The position numbers and the translations under genes are program-made. This document shows, piece after piece, positions 51,216 through 61,181 of a stretch of 64,000 nt of DNA. The notes under the pieces are model-generated. The model ran no database searches and was not told where the DNA came from. It saw nothing but the letters and a program-made list of their open reading frames with translations. This DNA is from Streptomyces sp. A0642 (lineage in GTDB: Bacteria > Actinomycetota > Actinomycetes > Streptomycetales > Streptomycetaceae), in assembly GCF_004795105.1 (NCBI RefSeq), contig NZ_SSBL01000001.1, positions 248,001 through 312,000 of the forward strand, written 5' to 3'. The number at the start of each line of letters is the position of its first letter. The first letter of the stretch is position 1.

Positions 51216-53138
51216 GTGAAAATCAAGCGCGTGCGCGTTGAGAACTTCTGCTGTCTGCACAAGGTGGACATCGCCTTCGAGGACATTACCTGCTTCATCG
51301 GTCCGACCGGTGTCGGCAAGTCCACCGTGCTGCGCGCACTCGACTGGTTCTTCAACGGCGAACGTTCGGTCTCGCTGAGCACGGACGATGTCCATTCGGC
51401 GGCCGAGGGTGAGCGCATCTCCGTCGAGGTCGAGTTCGACGGGCTCACCGCTGACGACCGCGACGCTCTCGGCCGGTACGCACCCGAGGGAGCCGAGACC
51501 TTCAGTGTCTGGCGGACCTGGGAGGCGGGCGACGACAAGATCACCGGGAAGGCTTTGGCCTATGGCCCCTTCGAGGAGATCAGGCGACATGCCAAGGCGA
51601 TGGACAAGCGCCGGGCGTACAACGATCTCCGCGAGAGCGACCCAGAGCTCGGACTGCCTTCGGCCGGCAAGGCGGAAGTCGTTGACGAGGCCATGAACCT
51701 CTGGGAGCTGGCGAACCGGGAGCGGCTCACCGAAACCGAGATCGAGGGAACACATTTCTTTGGGTTCGCGGGGCAGAGCAAGCTGGCCGAGCTGATCGAC
51801 TTCGTCTTCATCTCGGCCGACCTCCGTGCCTACGAGGAGGCTGATGACTCCAAGGCGACGGCTCTCGCCCGCATCCTGAACTACTCGGTGGACCGCTCCC
51901 AGGCGAACGTGCAGCTGGGTGAGATCGAGGATGCCGCTCACCTTGCACGCCAGAAGGTGCACGCCGACGTCTATGGGGCTGTGCTCGAGGACCTGTCGGC
52001 CGCGCTGTCGAGGGAGGTGGCACAGTTCACGACCGGTCGGGACATCGTCGTCACCCCCACGGTGCAGGCGCCCAGGGCCTCCAAGACCGTGTTCGAGGCG
52101 AGTGTCATGGATGGGGCCGCCAAGACGTCCGTCTATCGCCAGGGGCACGGCTTCCAGCGCGCACTGATCATCGCGACCTTGAAGTACCTGGCCGAGCAGC
52201 GCCGTGCCGACGGAGGGACGCGCACTCTGTGCCTTGCTGTCGAGGAGCCTGAGCTGTACCAGCACCCGCCACAGGCAAGGGTGTTCGCGGAGGTGCTGCG
52301 CGGGCTGGTCTCGTCGTCGCCAGACGGTCGGACCCAGGTGATGTACGCGACTCATAGCCCTGTGTTCATCGACCCGGAGGGCTACCACCAGATTCGGCGG
52401 CTGAGCCGTGAGGCGGTGGGGGCGCATCCGGTTACCCGGGTCTGGCAGGCATCGGAGGCCGAGTTGTGCGCGTCGCTCACAGGGTTGGTGGGTGAGGACG
52501 CGATCAAGCGGCGGACGGGTCCCCGGCTGGCGGGCTCCCTGGCTGAGGGTTTCTTCGCCCATGGGGTGGTGCTTGCCGAGGGCACTACGGATGGAGCCGT
52601 GCTCGCCGGGTGTGCGGAGCGGGCCGGCGTGAGCCTTGGCGCTGAGGGGATCACCGTCATCGATGTGACGGGCAGGGACAACATTCTCCTCTGCCATGCG
52701 ATTCTCAGCTCCCTCGGTGTGCCGTGTCATGTGATCTTCGATGGCGACGCCGGAATGCTGGAGCGTAAGACAGAGTCCGTACAGCACTTGGGGCCTGAGA
52801 AGCGGCAGGAGAAGGTACTGGACTTCGAGCGCCAGGCGCGGAAGATCGCAGATAACAATGCGAGCTTGCTCGGATATCTGGGTGCCTCGCGAACGCCCTG
52901 GCCCGCGACCGAGCCGTCCGCGACCTACACGGTGTTCGCAGACGTGCTCGAGACGTATCTCTCGGAGCATTGGCCGGCCTGGGATATTCGCCGGCAGGAG
53001 CTGATCGACGCGGGGGACGGGGTGCCGGACAAGAATGCGGCTACGTACCGCGAGGCGGCCCGAACAGCGAGGGCCGAGCCGCCGTACGTTCTGCAGGCGG
53101 CTCTGGAGAACGTACGGGCTTTGACCAGGTCCTTCTGA
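51216..53138 (+). CDS. OLD-family ATPase with TOPRIM nuclease domain
   Basis: A 640-residue overcoming-lysogenization-defect (OLD) family protein: an ABC/SMC-type ATPase fused to a TOPRIM nuclease. Walker A is GPTGVGKST at about residue 29, the signature-like region is GHGFQRALIIATL, and Walker B is LAVEEPELYQHP, followed by the His switch YATHSPVF. The TOPRIM domain has the Glu in VVLAEGTTDGAVL (about 450) and the acidic pair HVIFDGDAG (about 509). I prefer the GTG at 51216 (AGGA upstream); the ATG at 51162 has no ribosome binding site and follows TAACAT, a possible -10. OLD proteins such as GajA act in phage defence with helicase partners. Confidence 0.87.
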   Translation: MKIKRVRVENFCCLHKVDIAFEDITCFIGPTGVGKSTVLRALDWFFNGERSVSLSTDDVHSAAEGERISVEVEFDGLTADDRDALGRYAPEGAETFSVWRTWEAGDDKITGKALAYGPFEEIRRHAKAMDKRRAYNDLRESDPELGLPSAGKAEVVDEAMNLWELANRERLTETEIEGTHFFGFAGQSKLAELIDFVFISADLRAYEEADDSKATALARILNYSVDRSQANVQLGEIEDAAHLARQKVHADVYGAVLEDLSAALSREVAQFTTGRDIVVTPTVQAPRASKTVFEASVMDGAAKTSVYRQGHGFQRALIIATLKYLAEQRRADGGTRTLCLAVEEPELYQHPPQARVFAEVLRGLVSSSPDGRTQVMYATHSPVFIDPEGYHQIRRLSREAVGAHPVTRVWQASEAELCASLTGLVGEDAIKRRTGPRLAGSLAEGFFAHGVVLAEGTTDGAVLAGCAERAGVSLGAEGITVIDVTGRDNILLCHAILSSLGVPCHVIFDGDAGMLERKTESVQHLGPEKRQEKVLDFERQARKIADNNASLLGYLGASRTPWPATEPSATYTVFADVLETYLSEHWPAWDIRRQELIDAGDGVPDKNAATYREAARTARAEPPYVLQAALENVRALTRSF

Positions 53139-53207
53139 CTCCCCGGCCTCGTGAGTTGCGTGGAGGGTCACGCACGCCGTGCCCTCCACGCCTGGTCCGG
53201 CACAGCC

Positions 53208-54767
53208 TCAGCCGCAGGCGCTCGTCCCGGCCTGCGTAACGACCACATCCTCAAGCCGGACGGACACCGACTCGTCGCGGCGGGGGTCCCACAGCCATAC
53301 GCGGTCCCCGGATGTGCCGAAGGTGAGCAGGGGGTGCGTAGTGGCGAGCGGACCGTTGAATACCGGAATCCCCTTCGACACGGGCTTGACGCAGACGAGT
53401 CGGCCCTGGGCCCCGTAGTACGACGCAGGAGTCTTGCCGGACGCTGCAGCCGTGCGTGCTCGGTTTGCGGCCGCCTCCGCCCCGACGAGTCCGGCGGTCA
53501 GGGAGATTCCGATGACGAAGAAGCCCATGAGCGGGACACCGATCCGGACCATGCCCCGCGCGTACACCCATTGGTGGTAATGGCGCATCCAGCCGGCCAT
53601 GGCCAGTACTACGGCCGAGAGGCCCAGCGCGATTCCGATGGGCTTGAGTGACGCCGCATAGGTCCAGTACACCGAGACCTGGACGGCGTCGGCGGGGACA
53701 CCGAATCCGGCCTTGAGATACACCGTGTGCAACAGGCCCCCGAACCAGGGCAGGCTCAGGGCGAGGGCGGGGATGAGCGCGGGCAGGGCCCAGTTGGCGT
53801 TGCGGCTGAACCAGGAGTGAACCAGGGCGTATCCCAGCCCGTAGAGGATCAGGGCGCAGAGAACCACCCCGAGCACCGCGTACGCCGTCACAAGCGCCAC
53901 TTGTGCCGGAGGGCCGGGCATGTAGAAGGTCAGCGCCAGGCCGGCCACCGTTATCGAGGCGACGGCCGCAGTACCCCAGGCCAGGGTGACGGCACGAGGC
54001 TGTTCTTCTCTGCGGTTGGTGAGCTCATGGCCTACGGGCCAGACCAGGGCGCATGCCACAACCAGCGGCACCAGGATGAACAGGCCCTCCGCGGCCGCGG
54101 CAGCAATTCCGCAAGCGAGCGCCAGGACCAGGCCCGCCAGCACAGGGCCTGCCAGGCGCCAGGTCGACACCGGAGCCGGCGGCGGGGCGTCGGGGTCTCG
54201 GCCCTCCATGCCCATAGGGACGCGTAGCTGGAGGTTCTGCGGGTCGTACGGGCGCCCGGTCAGTGTTCCGAGCTCCAGACGCCGTTCGAGCGCTTCGACG
54301 GGAGGACGGCCGTTCTGCTTGAGAATGCGGACCGTGGAGATCACGCCGAGCGACGTCCGTAGCGCTGCGATCCTGGCCCGGGGGCTTCGGGAACCCGAAG
54401 GGGCGGACGCCTCCGGGAGCCGACGGTGGGCGTGGAACACGGAGCGGTAGTCGTGAGCCAGGTCGTGCTCGATGAGGACCGCGTCCAGCACCCACATGCC
54501 CGCCTGGTGCCGGCGAGCCAGGTTCTCGATCTCCGAGACCGCGGCCTGCACCGCGCCGAAGCGCGCACCGTGCAGCCGGACTTCGACCAGCAGCCCCACG
54601 CGCCCGGGGCCGAGTGCCGAGGCGTCCGGACTGTCGTCGCGGGGGAGCCACGGACGCACCGACCACCCACGCCCCTCCAGGAGTTGCGCCGCGAGCCCCG
54701 TCTCGTCCGGGCTGTCGACGACAGCGACCAAAACCTCGATGCGGCGGTTGAAGGGCTCAACCGGCAT
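53208..54767 (-). CDS. Polytopic membrane protein with a soluble N-terminal domain
   Basis: A 519-residue protein I cannot name. Residues 1-165 form a soluble alpha/beta domain (RRIEVLVAVVDSPDETGLAAQLLEGRGWSVRPW, SEIENLARRHQAGMWVLDAVLIEHDLAHDYRSVFHAHRRLP). About eight membrane segments follow (from RLAGPVLAGLVLALACGIAAAAAEG to MVRIGVPLMGFFVIGISLTAGLVGAEAA). A short extracytoplasmic C-terminal domain with two cysteines ends the protein. I chose the ATG at 54767, which has GGAGG eight bases upstream. A reading to 55049 would leave only 8 bp to the divergent PIN gene; an ATG at 54923 is a less supported alternative. A sensing or effector role in the island is possible but unsupported. Confidence 0.72.
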   Translation of the reverse strand: MPVEPFNRRIEVLVAVVDSPDETGLAAQLLEGRGWSVRPWLPRDDSPDASALGPGRVGLLVEVRLHGARFGAVQAAVSEIENLARRHQAGMWVLDAVLIEHDLAHDYRSVFHAHRRLPEASAPSGSRSPRARIAALRTSLGVISTVRILKQNGRPPVEALERRLELGTLTGRPYDPQNLQLRVPMGMEGRDPDAPPPAPVSTWRLAGPVLAGLVLALACGIAAAAAEGLFILVPLVVACALVWPVGHELTNRREEQPRAVTLAWGTAAVASITVAGLALTFYMPGPPAQVALVTAYAVLGVVLCALILYGLGYALVHSWFSRNANWALPALIPALALSLPWFGGLLHTVYLKAGFGVPADAVQVSVYWTYAASLKPIGIALGLSAVVLAMAGWMRHYHQWVYARGMVRIGVPLMGFFVIGISLTAGLVGAEAAANRARTAAASGKTPASYYGAQGRLVCVKPVSKGIPVFNGPLATTHPLLTFGTSGDRVWLWDPRRDESVSVRLEDVVVTQAGTSACG

Positions 54768-55057
54768 GGGCCCCGCCTCCGCACGTTCGTCGGTACCGCC
54801 CTGGTCACCCGAGCCGGCGGACCCGGCTCGAGGGCCCGGTACCGTCCTCCCGCCCGATCGGCGGGTGACCGTGCGCACGATGCGTAACAAGCTGCCTTCT
54901 CCGTTTCCGCGCTGCTCGCGCATGACGTCAGTGCTCTTGGCCTCGATCGGGTGTAGTTGGCCGAGATAGCTCTCTCGTATCACGGCCGAGCCTGGAACCA
55001 TGCCCATCACTGCCCCGGGGAGCACGAAGGGGCCAACGAGGGGAAGCACAGAGCACC

Positions 55058-56485
55058 ATGGCGTTCAAGGACGATCCGGCGGAGAGCGGGACCGAGACCG
55101 ATGCCGGAAGCGGGCCCGGACGAGGGATCTTCGACTGCGACGGAGCCCATCAGAGCCCGCGGAAGAACGACTACGAGCGGGTCTTCCAAAGCGGGATGGT
55201 GGTCCTCGACACCAATGTGCTGCTCAATCTCTACCGTTCCAACGCCCGCACCCGGCAGGACACCCTGGCTGTGCTCACCAAGCTCCGGGACCGGCTCTGG
55301 GTGCCGCACCAGGTGCTCACCGAGTTCTGGCGGAACCGTGAGCTGAAGTCCGTACGCCATCACCACAGCACCAAGGCCAAGGAGACTTCGGTGGCCTTGG
55401 CGCGGGTCCGGCGGTCCGCGAGTGACGCTGTCGACCGTTGGGTGAAGGACGTACGGCTCAAGCATGACGAAGGTGTCACCCAGCAGATCAACGAGCGCCT
55501 GTCAGCACTCACCCGGACCGTGGAGGAACTCCAGGGGATCATCGATGCTCAGGCCGAACGCGACGCGCTGGAGGGTACGGCCGAGACCCACAGCGACCCC
55601 GTGCTCGTGGAGCTGGAGCCTCTCCTGTCCGGCCGCGTCGGTGAGCCCCTGCCGACCGACGAGTACGACAAGGCCGTCCAGACAGCTCAGAAGCGGGCCG
55701 ACGAGGAAATCCCTCCCGGGTACGAGGACTTCAAGGACAAGCCTGCCGAGCGGGCCGCCGGGGACTATCTGCTGTGGTTGCAGTTGCTGCAGGAGGCTCG
55801 GCGACGTGACTGCGATGTGTTGCTGGTGACGGGTGACGTCAAGAAGGACTGGTGGCAGCAGCGGGACGGTGACATCCCGGCGCGGCCCAGGGCCGAGCTG
55901 GTGGTGGAGCTGAAGGAGCAGGCCGGTGTGCGCCTCTACATGCTGACCCCGGCTGAGCTGCTCGTCTGGGCCGAGCAATTGCTGGAAGGTCTGCATGTCG
56001 ACAAGGATTCGGTGGACGACCTGGAGCAGTTGCGTGGAGTGGACCGGGACGACGACGAGCTGGAAGAAGGCTGGAGTCAGCAGTCGCTGGACGCGTTCAT
56101 CGGGCAGCTAGTCCTTCGCTACCCGGCACATGCCAAGGTGATCGTGGCCGCCGCCGCGAACGGAGGGTTCGTGGACCGGGAGACGGTGTACGACCTCGCG
56201 GGCTACCCGTCGGACCGGCAGCTCAAGGGGTTCACCCGGCCAGTCAGCACGGTGGCACGCGAGCTGGAGGACCTGGGGGTGCTGAGCGGCGAGGAGCCGT
56301 TTCTGCTGCACACCATTTACGGATCGCTGACGGAACCCTCCTGGGCCAGCGGATTCCGTATCCCGGACGAGACGGTCCCGCTCCTTCGTGCGTCCTTCGA
56401 GGGCGGTCAGCTCTGGCCCGCTGCCTCCAAGGGCGGTACGGAGCCCTCTGAGGAAGACAAGGCATCGGAGCGCGAGGAGCCGTAG
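55058..56485 (+). CDS. PIN-like domain (DUF4935-type) protein
   Basis: A 475-residue protein with an N-terminal PIN-like nuclease fold. The metal-binding acids appear in order: VVLDTNVLLNLYR (Asp near residue 50), LTEFWRNRE (Glu) and DVLLVTGDVKKDWW (Asp pair near 263). A helical insert with many charges (about 105-200) separates the parts, and a C-terminal region (about 330-460) has a winged-helix-like stretch (VYDLAGYPSDRQLKGFTRPVSTVARELEDLGVL). PIN proteins usually cut RNA. PIN-like proteins are known passengers of BREX-2/Pgl loci; whether this one is a toxin, an accessory nuclease or a regulator cannot be read from the sequence. Confidence 0.85.
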   Translation: MAFKDDPAESGTETDAGSGPGRGIFDCDGAHQSPRKNDYERVFQSGMVVLDTNVLLNLYRSNARTRQDTLAVLTKLRDRLWVPHQVLTEFWRNRELKSVRHHHSTKAKETSVALARVRRSASDAVDRWVKDVRLKHDEGVTQQINERLSALTRTVEELQGIIDAQAERDALEGTAETHSDPVLVELEPLLSGRVGEPLPTDEYDKAVQTAQKRADEEIPPGYEDFKDKPAERAAGDYLLWLQLLQEARRRDCDVLLVTGDVKKDWWQQRDGDIPARPRAELVVELKEQAGVRLYMLTPAELLVWAEQLLEGLHVDKDSVDDLEQLRGVDRDDDELEEGWSQQSLDAFIGQLVLRYPAHAKVIVAAAANGGFVDRETVYDLAGYPSDRQLKGFTRPVSTVARELEDLGVLSGEEPFLLHTIYGSLTEPSWASGFRIPDETVPLLRASFEGGQLWPAASKGGTEPSEEDKASEREEP

Positions 56486-56576
56486 GCAACCGGCGTTCTC
56501 CGGCCGATTCGCGCCCTTGCCCCTCCCTTCTGCCCATGTCACACAGGTGGGGGAGTGCCGGGAGACAGGGGAGACC

Positions 56577-57203
56577 ATGAACAGTGGCGTGGCGTGGAAC
56601 GGCAAGGGGACGAGCCCCTCCGCGTGGGCACAGCAGCGCTTCGGAGTGCAGGCGAGCGGTCTCGTCGCGGGCGTACCGAAACGACTGGCGCGTGCACACC
56701 AGCGGGCGAGGGCCGTGCATGCTGAGGCGAACCTCAAGAAGCGCGGACCGTACGGACACGTTCTTGCCGAAGCGGTGCGCGAGGAGCTGGCCGATGAAGC
56801 CGTTGCGCTCGGCGGCACGGTCCGTGAGCTGCGCGGCTACGCCTACGCGGTCATCAACGGCCACGCCCTGTTTCCGTTCCGGTACGCCGACCGTGCGGCC
56901 CCACTGGACCGTGCGCGGTTGCGGGCCGATGTCTCGCCCCAGCGCAGACGCATGTTGACCGCCCACGGGCCCGAGGCGCCGGAGGGCCTCTTTCCGCTGG
57001 ACGACATTCTCACCACGGATGAGTACGACGAGCTTCACGAGGCTTTCGAGGAGCTCGGGCGCACGACGAAGCTCGTCTCCGTGTTCTTCACCTCGGCGTG
57101 GGCGGACGGAATCCACGCCATCCACTGGGGCGATGCGCACCTCGACGGAGACCGGACATTCGCCTGGTCGCACGTCGAGCGGCTGGCTCCGGGGAAGGAG
57201 TGA
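56577..57203 (+). CDS. Hypothetical protein upstream of pglY
   Basis: A 208-residue soluble protein with no motif I recognise. It is basic in the first half (VPKRLARAHQRARAVHAEANLKKRGPYGHVLAEAVREELADEAV) and more acidic after (LDDILTTDEYDELHEAFEELGRTTKLVSVFF), ending near GIHAIHWGDAHLDGDRTFAW. The ATG at 56577 follows a GGGGAG ribosome binding site, 91 bp after the PIN gene. Its codon use fits the host. Position suggests a Pgl-locus accessory gene. Confidence 0.7.
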   Translation: MNSGVAWNGKGTSPSAWAQQRFGVQASGLVAGVPKRLARAHQRARAVHAEANLKKRGPYGHVLAEAVREELADEAVALGGTVRELRGYAYAVINGHALFPFRYADRAAPLDRARLRADVSPQRRRMLTAHGPEAPEGLFPLDDILTTDEYDELHEAFEELGRTTKLVSVFFTSAWADGIHAIHWGDAHLDGDRTFAWSHVERLAPGKE

Positions 57204-57326
57204 CCTGAAGAGCCTCTGCCGATGTTTCCATCACCTGGCTGGTATGCCGTGTGAGCTGGCAAGATAGGGCCGTATGCGCGCAGCGCGGATGATGTGAACC
57301 GCCGAGTGAGGGAACGAGAGTCACCG
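57204..57326 (+). promoter_or_regulatory. Upstream region of pglY-pglZ-brxD
   Basis: GATAGGGCC near 57264 resembles a Streptomyces -10. No palindrome is seen. The pglY start at 57327 is preceded by GAGAG and GAGGGAACG stretches. Confidence 0.3.
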
Positions 57327-60300
57327 ATGCCCACGAATGAGCTCTTCCTGCGGGATGTCATCGACATCAAGGAAGACGTCCATGCCGGCGATTTCAAGGT
57401 GGAGCTCACCGGTGGCTTCACCGAGACCGAAGCCCGGGTCGACGAGTACGTGGTCACCGATCAGCTGAAGGCGGCTTTCGGCCAGGCACTCGGGATCGTG
57501 CGCGCCGCTACTCGGGGTGGCAACTCGCACGCCGCCTATCTTCACGGTTCGTTCGGTTCGGGTAAGAGCCACTTCCTGACCGTGCTGCACGCGGTGCTGA
57601 ACAATGTACCGGCTGCCCGTGCCAAGCCGAAGCTCCAGGAAGTCATCGCTGAACACGACGACTGGCTGAAGGGCAAGCGGTTCCTGATGGTGCCGTACCA
57701 CCTGGTCGGCTCGACCGACCTGGACTCGGCGCTGCTGGGCGGGTACGTCGCGGAGGTGCGGCGGCTGCATCCTGATGCGTCCGTCCCGCCCGTCTACCGG
57801 GCGGACTCGATGCTCGCCGATGCCGAGGGGCTTCGCCGGGCGATGGGTGACACGGCCTTCGCGGAGTTGCTGCCGGTGGCAGGTGGCGCGTCCGAAGCGG
57901 TTGAGGACGATCTGGACGTGATCGACGGGGCGACCACGCAGTGGACGCCGACCGAGCTTCACCGGGCGTTCTCCGCGCCCGCCGGTGATCCTCTGCGGGA
58001 CCGGCTCGTCTCCGCACTCCTGACCGGGCCGATGTCCTCGTATGCCGAGGGCGCACGAGGCGACGCGCAGGCGTTCCTGCCGCTGGAGAACGGTCTCGCT
58101 GTGATCAGCCGACATGCCCAGTCGCTCGGCTATGACGGCATCATTCTCTTCCTCGATGAGCTGATTCTCTGGTTGCAGGCACACATGTCGAACCGCGAGA
58201 AGGTGAACTCCGAGGTCAGTAAGTTGGTCAAGCTGATCGAGTCGGGGGACAGCGCACGGCCGGTCCCGATCGTTTCGCTCATCTCACGGCAGCGCGATCT
58301 GTCCCAGCTCGTCGGCGCCGATGTGGTGGGTGCGGATGTGAAGAACCTGGAACAGCAGGTCGAGTATCTCGCCGGGCGTTTCGACGTGATCAGTCTTGAG
58401 GACCGCAATCTGCCGGAGATCATCAAGGAGCGCATTCTCAAGCCCAAGGATCAGCTCGCCCGGGCTTCTCTTGATGATGCGTTCGCGACCATCGAGTCGA
58501 GCAACTCGCAGGTCAAGGATGTTCTGCTCGATGCCTATGGTGCGACGCACGCAGATTGGGCAGATTTCCGGGCGGTGTACCCCCTGTCGCCGGCACTGCT
58601 GAATGTCCTTGTGGCGCTCTCCGGCGCTCTGCAGCGTGAGCGCACGGGTCTCAAGCTGTTGCAGGAGATGCTCCGGCGGCGGCGCGCGGACATCAGGCTG
58701 GGCGAACTGATCCCCCTCGGTGATCTGTGGGACGTGCTCTCGGACGGCACCGGGGAGGCGTTCACCGACCGGCTCAAGAGCGAGGCCGAGGCTGCCCACA
58801 CCTTCCACGCCAAGGTCCGGGCTCACCTCCTGGAGAAGTACGGCTCCGAGCAGAGCGAGAAGTTCATCGCCGACGACCGGTTCGTCAAGACCCTGCTTCT
58901 CGCCGCGCTCGCCCCCGACGTCCCGGCGCTCAAGAGGCTCACCGGCGGGCGGATCGCCGCGCTGAACCATGGCTCGATCCGCTCCCGTACCGTTGCTCCC
59001 GGGTCGCTCGTGGTGACCCGACTGCGAGAACTGCAGGCCGAGTTCGGTGAAATCCGGGCCGACGGTGACCAGGACCCCGTGTTCACCCTCCACCTGTCCG
59101 ACCTGGACATCGAGCCGCTGCTCGACATGGTCGTCGACGAGGATAGGACAGGAGCCCGGCGCATCTGGGTCAAGGACCAGCTGTGGAAGGCGCTCGGGCT
59201 CAAGGACTCCGGAGCCTTCGTGTGCGAACACGAAGTCGTGTGGCAGGGGACGAAGCGCACCGCAGAGTTCGTCTTCGAAAACGTTCGTGACACCGCACAG
59301 CTGTCCGCCGACCAGTTCCGACCGGGCGTGGACGGGCGGGTCCGGTTCATCCTGGATTACCCCTTCGACGACGGTCAGCACTACCCGAACGACGATGCCC
59401 AGCGCGTCGAGGCGCTGCGGTCCGAAGGGCTCATGGCTCCGACGCTGGTCTGGCTGCCCTCGTTCTTCTCCGAACAGAAGAGTGCCCAGCTCGGGCGGCT
59501 CATCAAGATCAACTATCTGCTGGAGCGGGAGCGTCTCGACGACTATGCGGGGCACCTCCCCTCCGACGACCGGGTGCGGGTGCGCCACCAGCTGGCTGCC
59601 CAGCGCGACACCCTCACCTCCCAGCTCACCGCGACGCTCGCCCAGCTGTACGGCATCGCGAAGGTGGACGAGAACAGCGTCTCTGCGGAGGTGAGCGAGG
59701 GAAAGCACATCCTGTCGCTGCTGCCCGAGTACGCAAGGCCGCAGTTGCAGGGTGGCAAGTCCTTCCAGGACAACCTGCAGTACCTCGCCGACGGTGTCTT
59801 TCGTGCCCTCTATCCCAGGCACCCCGACTTCAGCAGGACCGGCGACCGCAAGGCTGTCAGCCTTGGCGAGCTGAAGACGGCTCTGACGTGGATCACCCGT
59901 GCCATGGACGACGGCGGACGCCGCATCGAGGTCGACAGCCACCACCTCAAGACCGTCAAGAGGATCGTCGAACCGCTGGAGCTCGGCCAGGTCCACGACG
60001 GCCCTCTGGTTCTGCGTAACGACTGGCGTGCGCGTATCAACCAGGCCGCTCACCAGCACCGCCCCGGGGCTGAGGATCTGACGGCCGAGGAGGTCCGCAC
60101 CTGGATTGCCGAGGATCTCGGCTGGACCGGCCTCGACAAGAACACCAGCAGCCTGATCATCGCGACCTACGCACTGCTCGACGACCGCGCCTGGACGTAC
60201 CACGGCAGCCCGCTGCCCCAGCCGCCCGAGCTGGAACGTGTGGGAGCCGGCTTCGGGCTGCGAGCACAGCAGCTGCCGTCCGAGGAGGAGTACGCAGCCG

Positions 60301-61181
60301 CGAGGGTGCGGGCTGCGAAGCTCTTCGGGCTGTCCGTCCAGCCGGCTCTGTTCGCCCGGAACGTGAACAAGCTTTTCACCGGCGTCGGTGAGAAGGTCGC
60401 GGAATACGAGCAGTCGGTCAACGCCTTGCGTACCTCGCTGAACAGGCACGCCGAGGCACTCGGCATGGACCGGGAGACAAGCGAGCGGCTTTCCTCCGCA
60501 AAGGACGCGGCGGACTTCCTGGCCCGCCTCGGGCGCCACCGGGACGCGACCGCGCTCGTACGGGAGCTGGCAGGTGCCTCCTACGGCACCAGTGACACTG
60601 TCCTCGCCACCGCAATCACCTCGGCAGGCGATGTCCTCCAAGCGCTCGACGATGCGGACTGGGCGCTGTTGGACGGTGTGCGGGGATTTGCTGGACGTCA
60701 GGACAGCGTGGGGGAAAGGGCCGAACGGCTGATCACGGAGATCGCCGAGACTGCCGCGACCAGCGAATTCGAGCGCACGCTGGTCCCCGTGCTCGGATCC
60801 ATCCGGACCAAGGCGGTAGTCCTGGTCCAGGACGCGGCCCGGCTGACGCAGGTGGAGACTCCCGTGGCGCCGCGCCCGGTAGCGATTCCCGAGCCGCCCG
60901 CCGCTGACGACGTATCCCTCACCCAGCACGGCACACCGTCCGTTCCCACCACCAGTACCGCTGCCCCCATGGGCACCGGGCCGAACGCAGGTAGCTCCCG
61001 TACGGTCAGGCTCCAGCCCAGTCACGTCGAGAACTCGCTGAACAAGGCCATCGACAACCTCTGGGACGAGATCCTGGCCTACTCGGCGGCAAACCCCGGA
61101 ATGGCCGTAGAGATCACGTGGCAGGTGGTCCCTCCCGAGGGCAGCGCCGCCGGTCCCACCGACGATGAGGCGCAGTCCTGA
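57327..61181 (+). CDS. pglY: BREX-2 P-loop ATPase PglY
   Basis: A 1284-residue ATPase of the type 2 BREX/Pgl system, the counterpart of BrxC in other BREX types. The P-loop [11 protein letters not shown] is near residue 80, after an N-terminal segment [28 protein letters not shown]. Other recognisable parts are [16 protein letters not shown] (Walker B, about 275), [18 protein letters not shown], the [16 protein letters not shown] helix and a Pro/Ala-rich linker near 1200 before a short C-terminal domain. I prefer the ATG at 57327 over an unsupported start 33 bp upstream. Its TGA shares a base with the pglZ ATG (TGATG), so the two are coupled. Confidence 0.94.
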   Translation: MPTNELFLRDVIDIKEDVHAGDFKVELTGGFTETEARVDEYVVTDQLKAAFGQALGIVRAATRGGNSHAAYLHGSFGSGKSHFLTVLHAVLNNVPAARAKPKLQEVIAEHDDWLKGKRFLMVPYHLVGSTDLDSALLGGYVAEVRRLHPDASVPPVYRADSMLADAEGLRRAMGDTAFAELLPVAGGASEAVEDDLDVIDGATTQWTPTELHRAFSAPAGDPLRDRLVSALLTGPMSSYAEGARGDAQAFLPLENGLAVISRHAQSLGYDGIILFLDELILWLQAHMSNREKVNSEVSKLVKLIESGDSARPVPIVSLISRQRDLSQLVGADVVGADVKNLEQQVEYLAGRFDVISLEDRNLPEIIKERILKPKDQLARASLDDAFATIESSNSQVKDVLLDAYGATHADWADFRAVYPLSPALLNVLVALSGALQRERTGLKLLQEMLRRRRADIRLGELIPLGDLWDVLSDGTGEAFTDRLKSEAEAAHTFHAKVRAHLLEKYGSEQSEKFIADDRFVKTLLLAALAPDVPALKRLTGGRIAALNHGSIRSRTVAPGSLVVTRLRELQAEFGEIRADGDQDPVFTLHLSDLDIEPLLDMVVDEDRTGARRIWVKDQLWKALGLKDSGAFVCEHEVVWQGTKRTAEFVFENVRDTAQLSADQFRPGVDGRVRFILDYPFDDGQHYPNDDAQRVEALRSEGLMAPTLVWLPSFFSEQKSAQLGRLIKINYLLERERLDDYAGHLPSDDRVRVRHQLAAQRDTLTSQLTATLAQLYGIAKVDENSVSAEVSEGKHILSLLPEYARPQLQGGKSFQDNLQYLADGVFRALYPRHPDFSRTGDRKAVSLGELKTALTWITRAMDDGGRRIEVDSHHLKTVKRIVEPLELGQVHDGPLVLRNDWRARINQAAHQHRPGAEDLTAEEVRTWIAEDLGWTGLDKNTSSLIIATYALLDDRAWTYHGSPLPQPPELERVGAGFGLRAQQLPSEEEYAAARVRAAKLFGLSVQPALFARNVNKLFTGVGEKVAEYEQSVNALRTSLNRHAEALGMDRETSERLSSAKDAADFLARLGRHRDATALVRELAGASYGTSDTVLATAITSAGDVLQALDDADWALLDGVRGFAGRQDSVGERAERLITEIAETAATSEFERTLVPVLGSIRTKAVVLVQDAARLTQVETPVAPRPVAIPEPPAADDVSLTQHGTPSVPTTSTAAPMGTGPNAGSSRTVRLQPSHVENSLNKAIDNLWDEILAYSAANPGMAVEITWQVVPPEGSAAGPTDDEAQS

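Noticed and set aside
47021..53138. Calling this a Gabija system
   Set aside because: The nuclease partner fits OLD/GajA, but the helicase is UPF1-like and twice the length of GajB, and another gene intervenes. I report it as a possible separate system.
58284..61025. 913-codon minus-strand frame opposite pglY
   Set aside because: Shadow of pglY; no recognisable motif, and the real gene is unmistakable.
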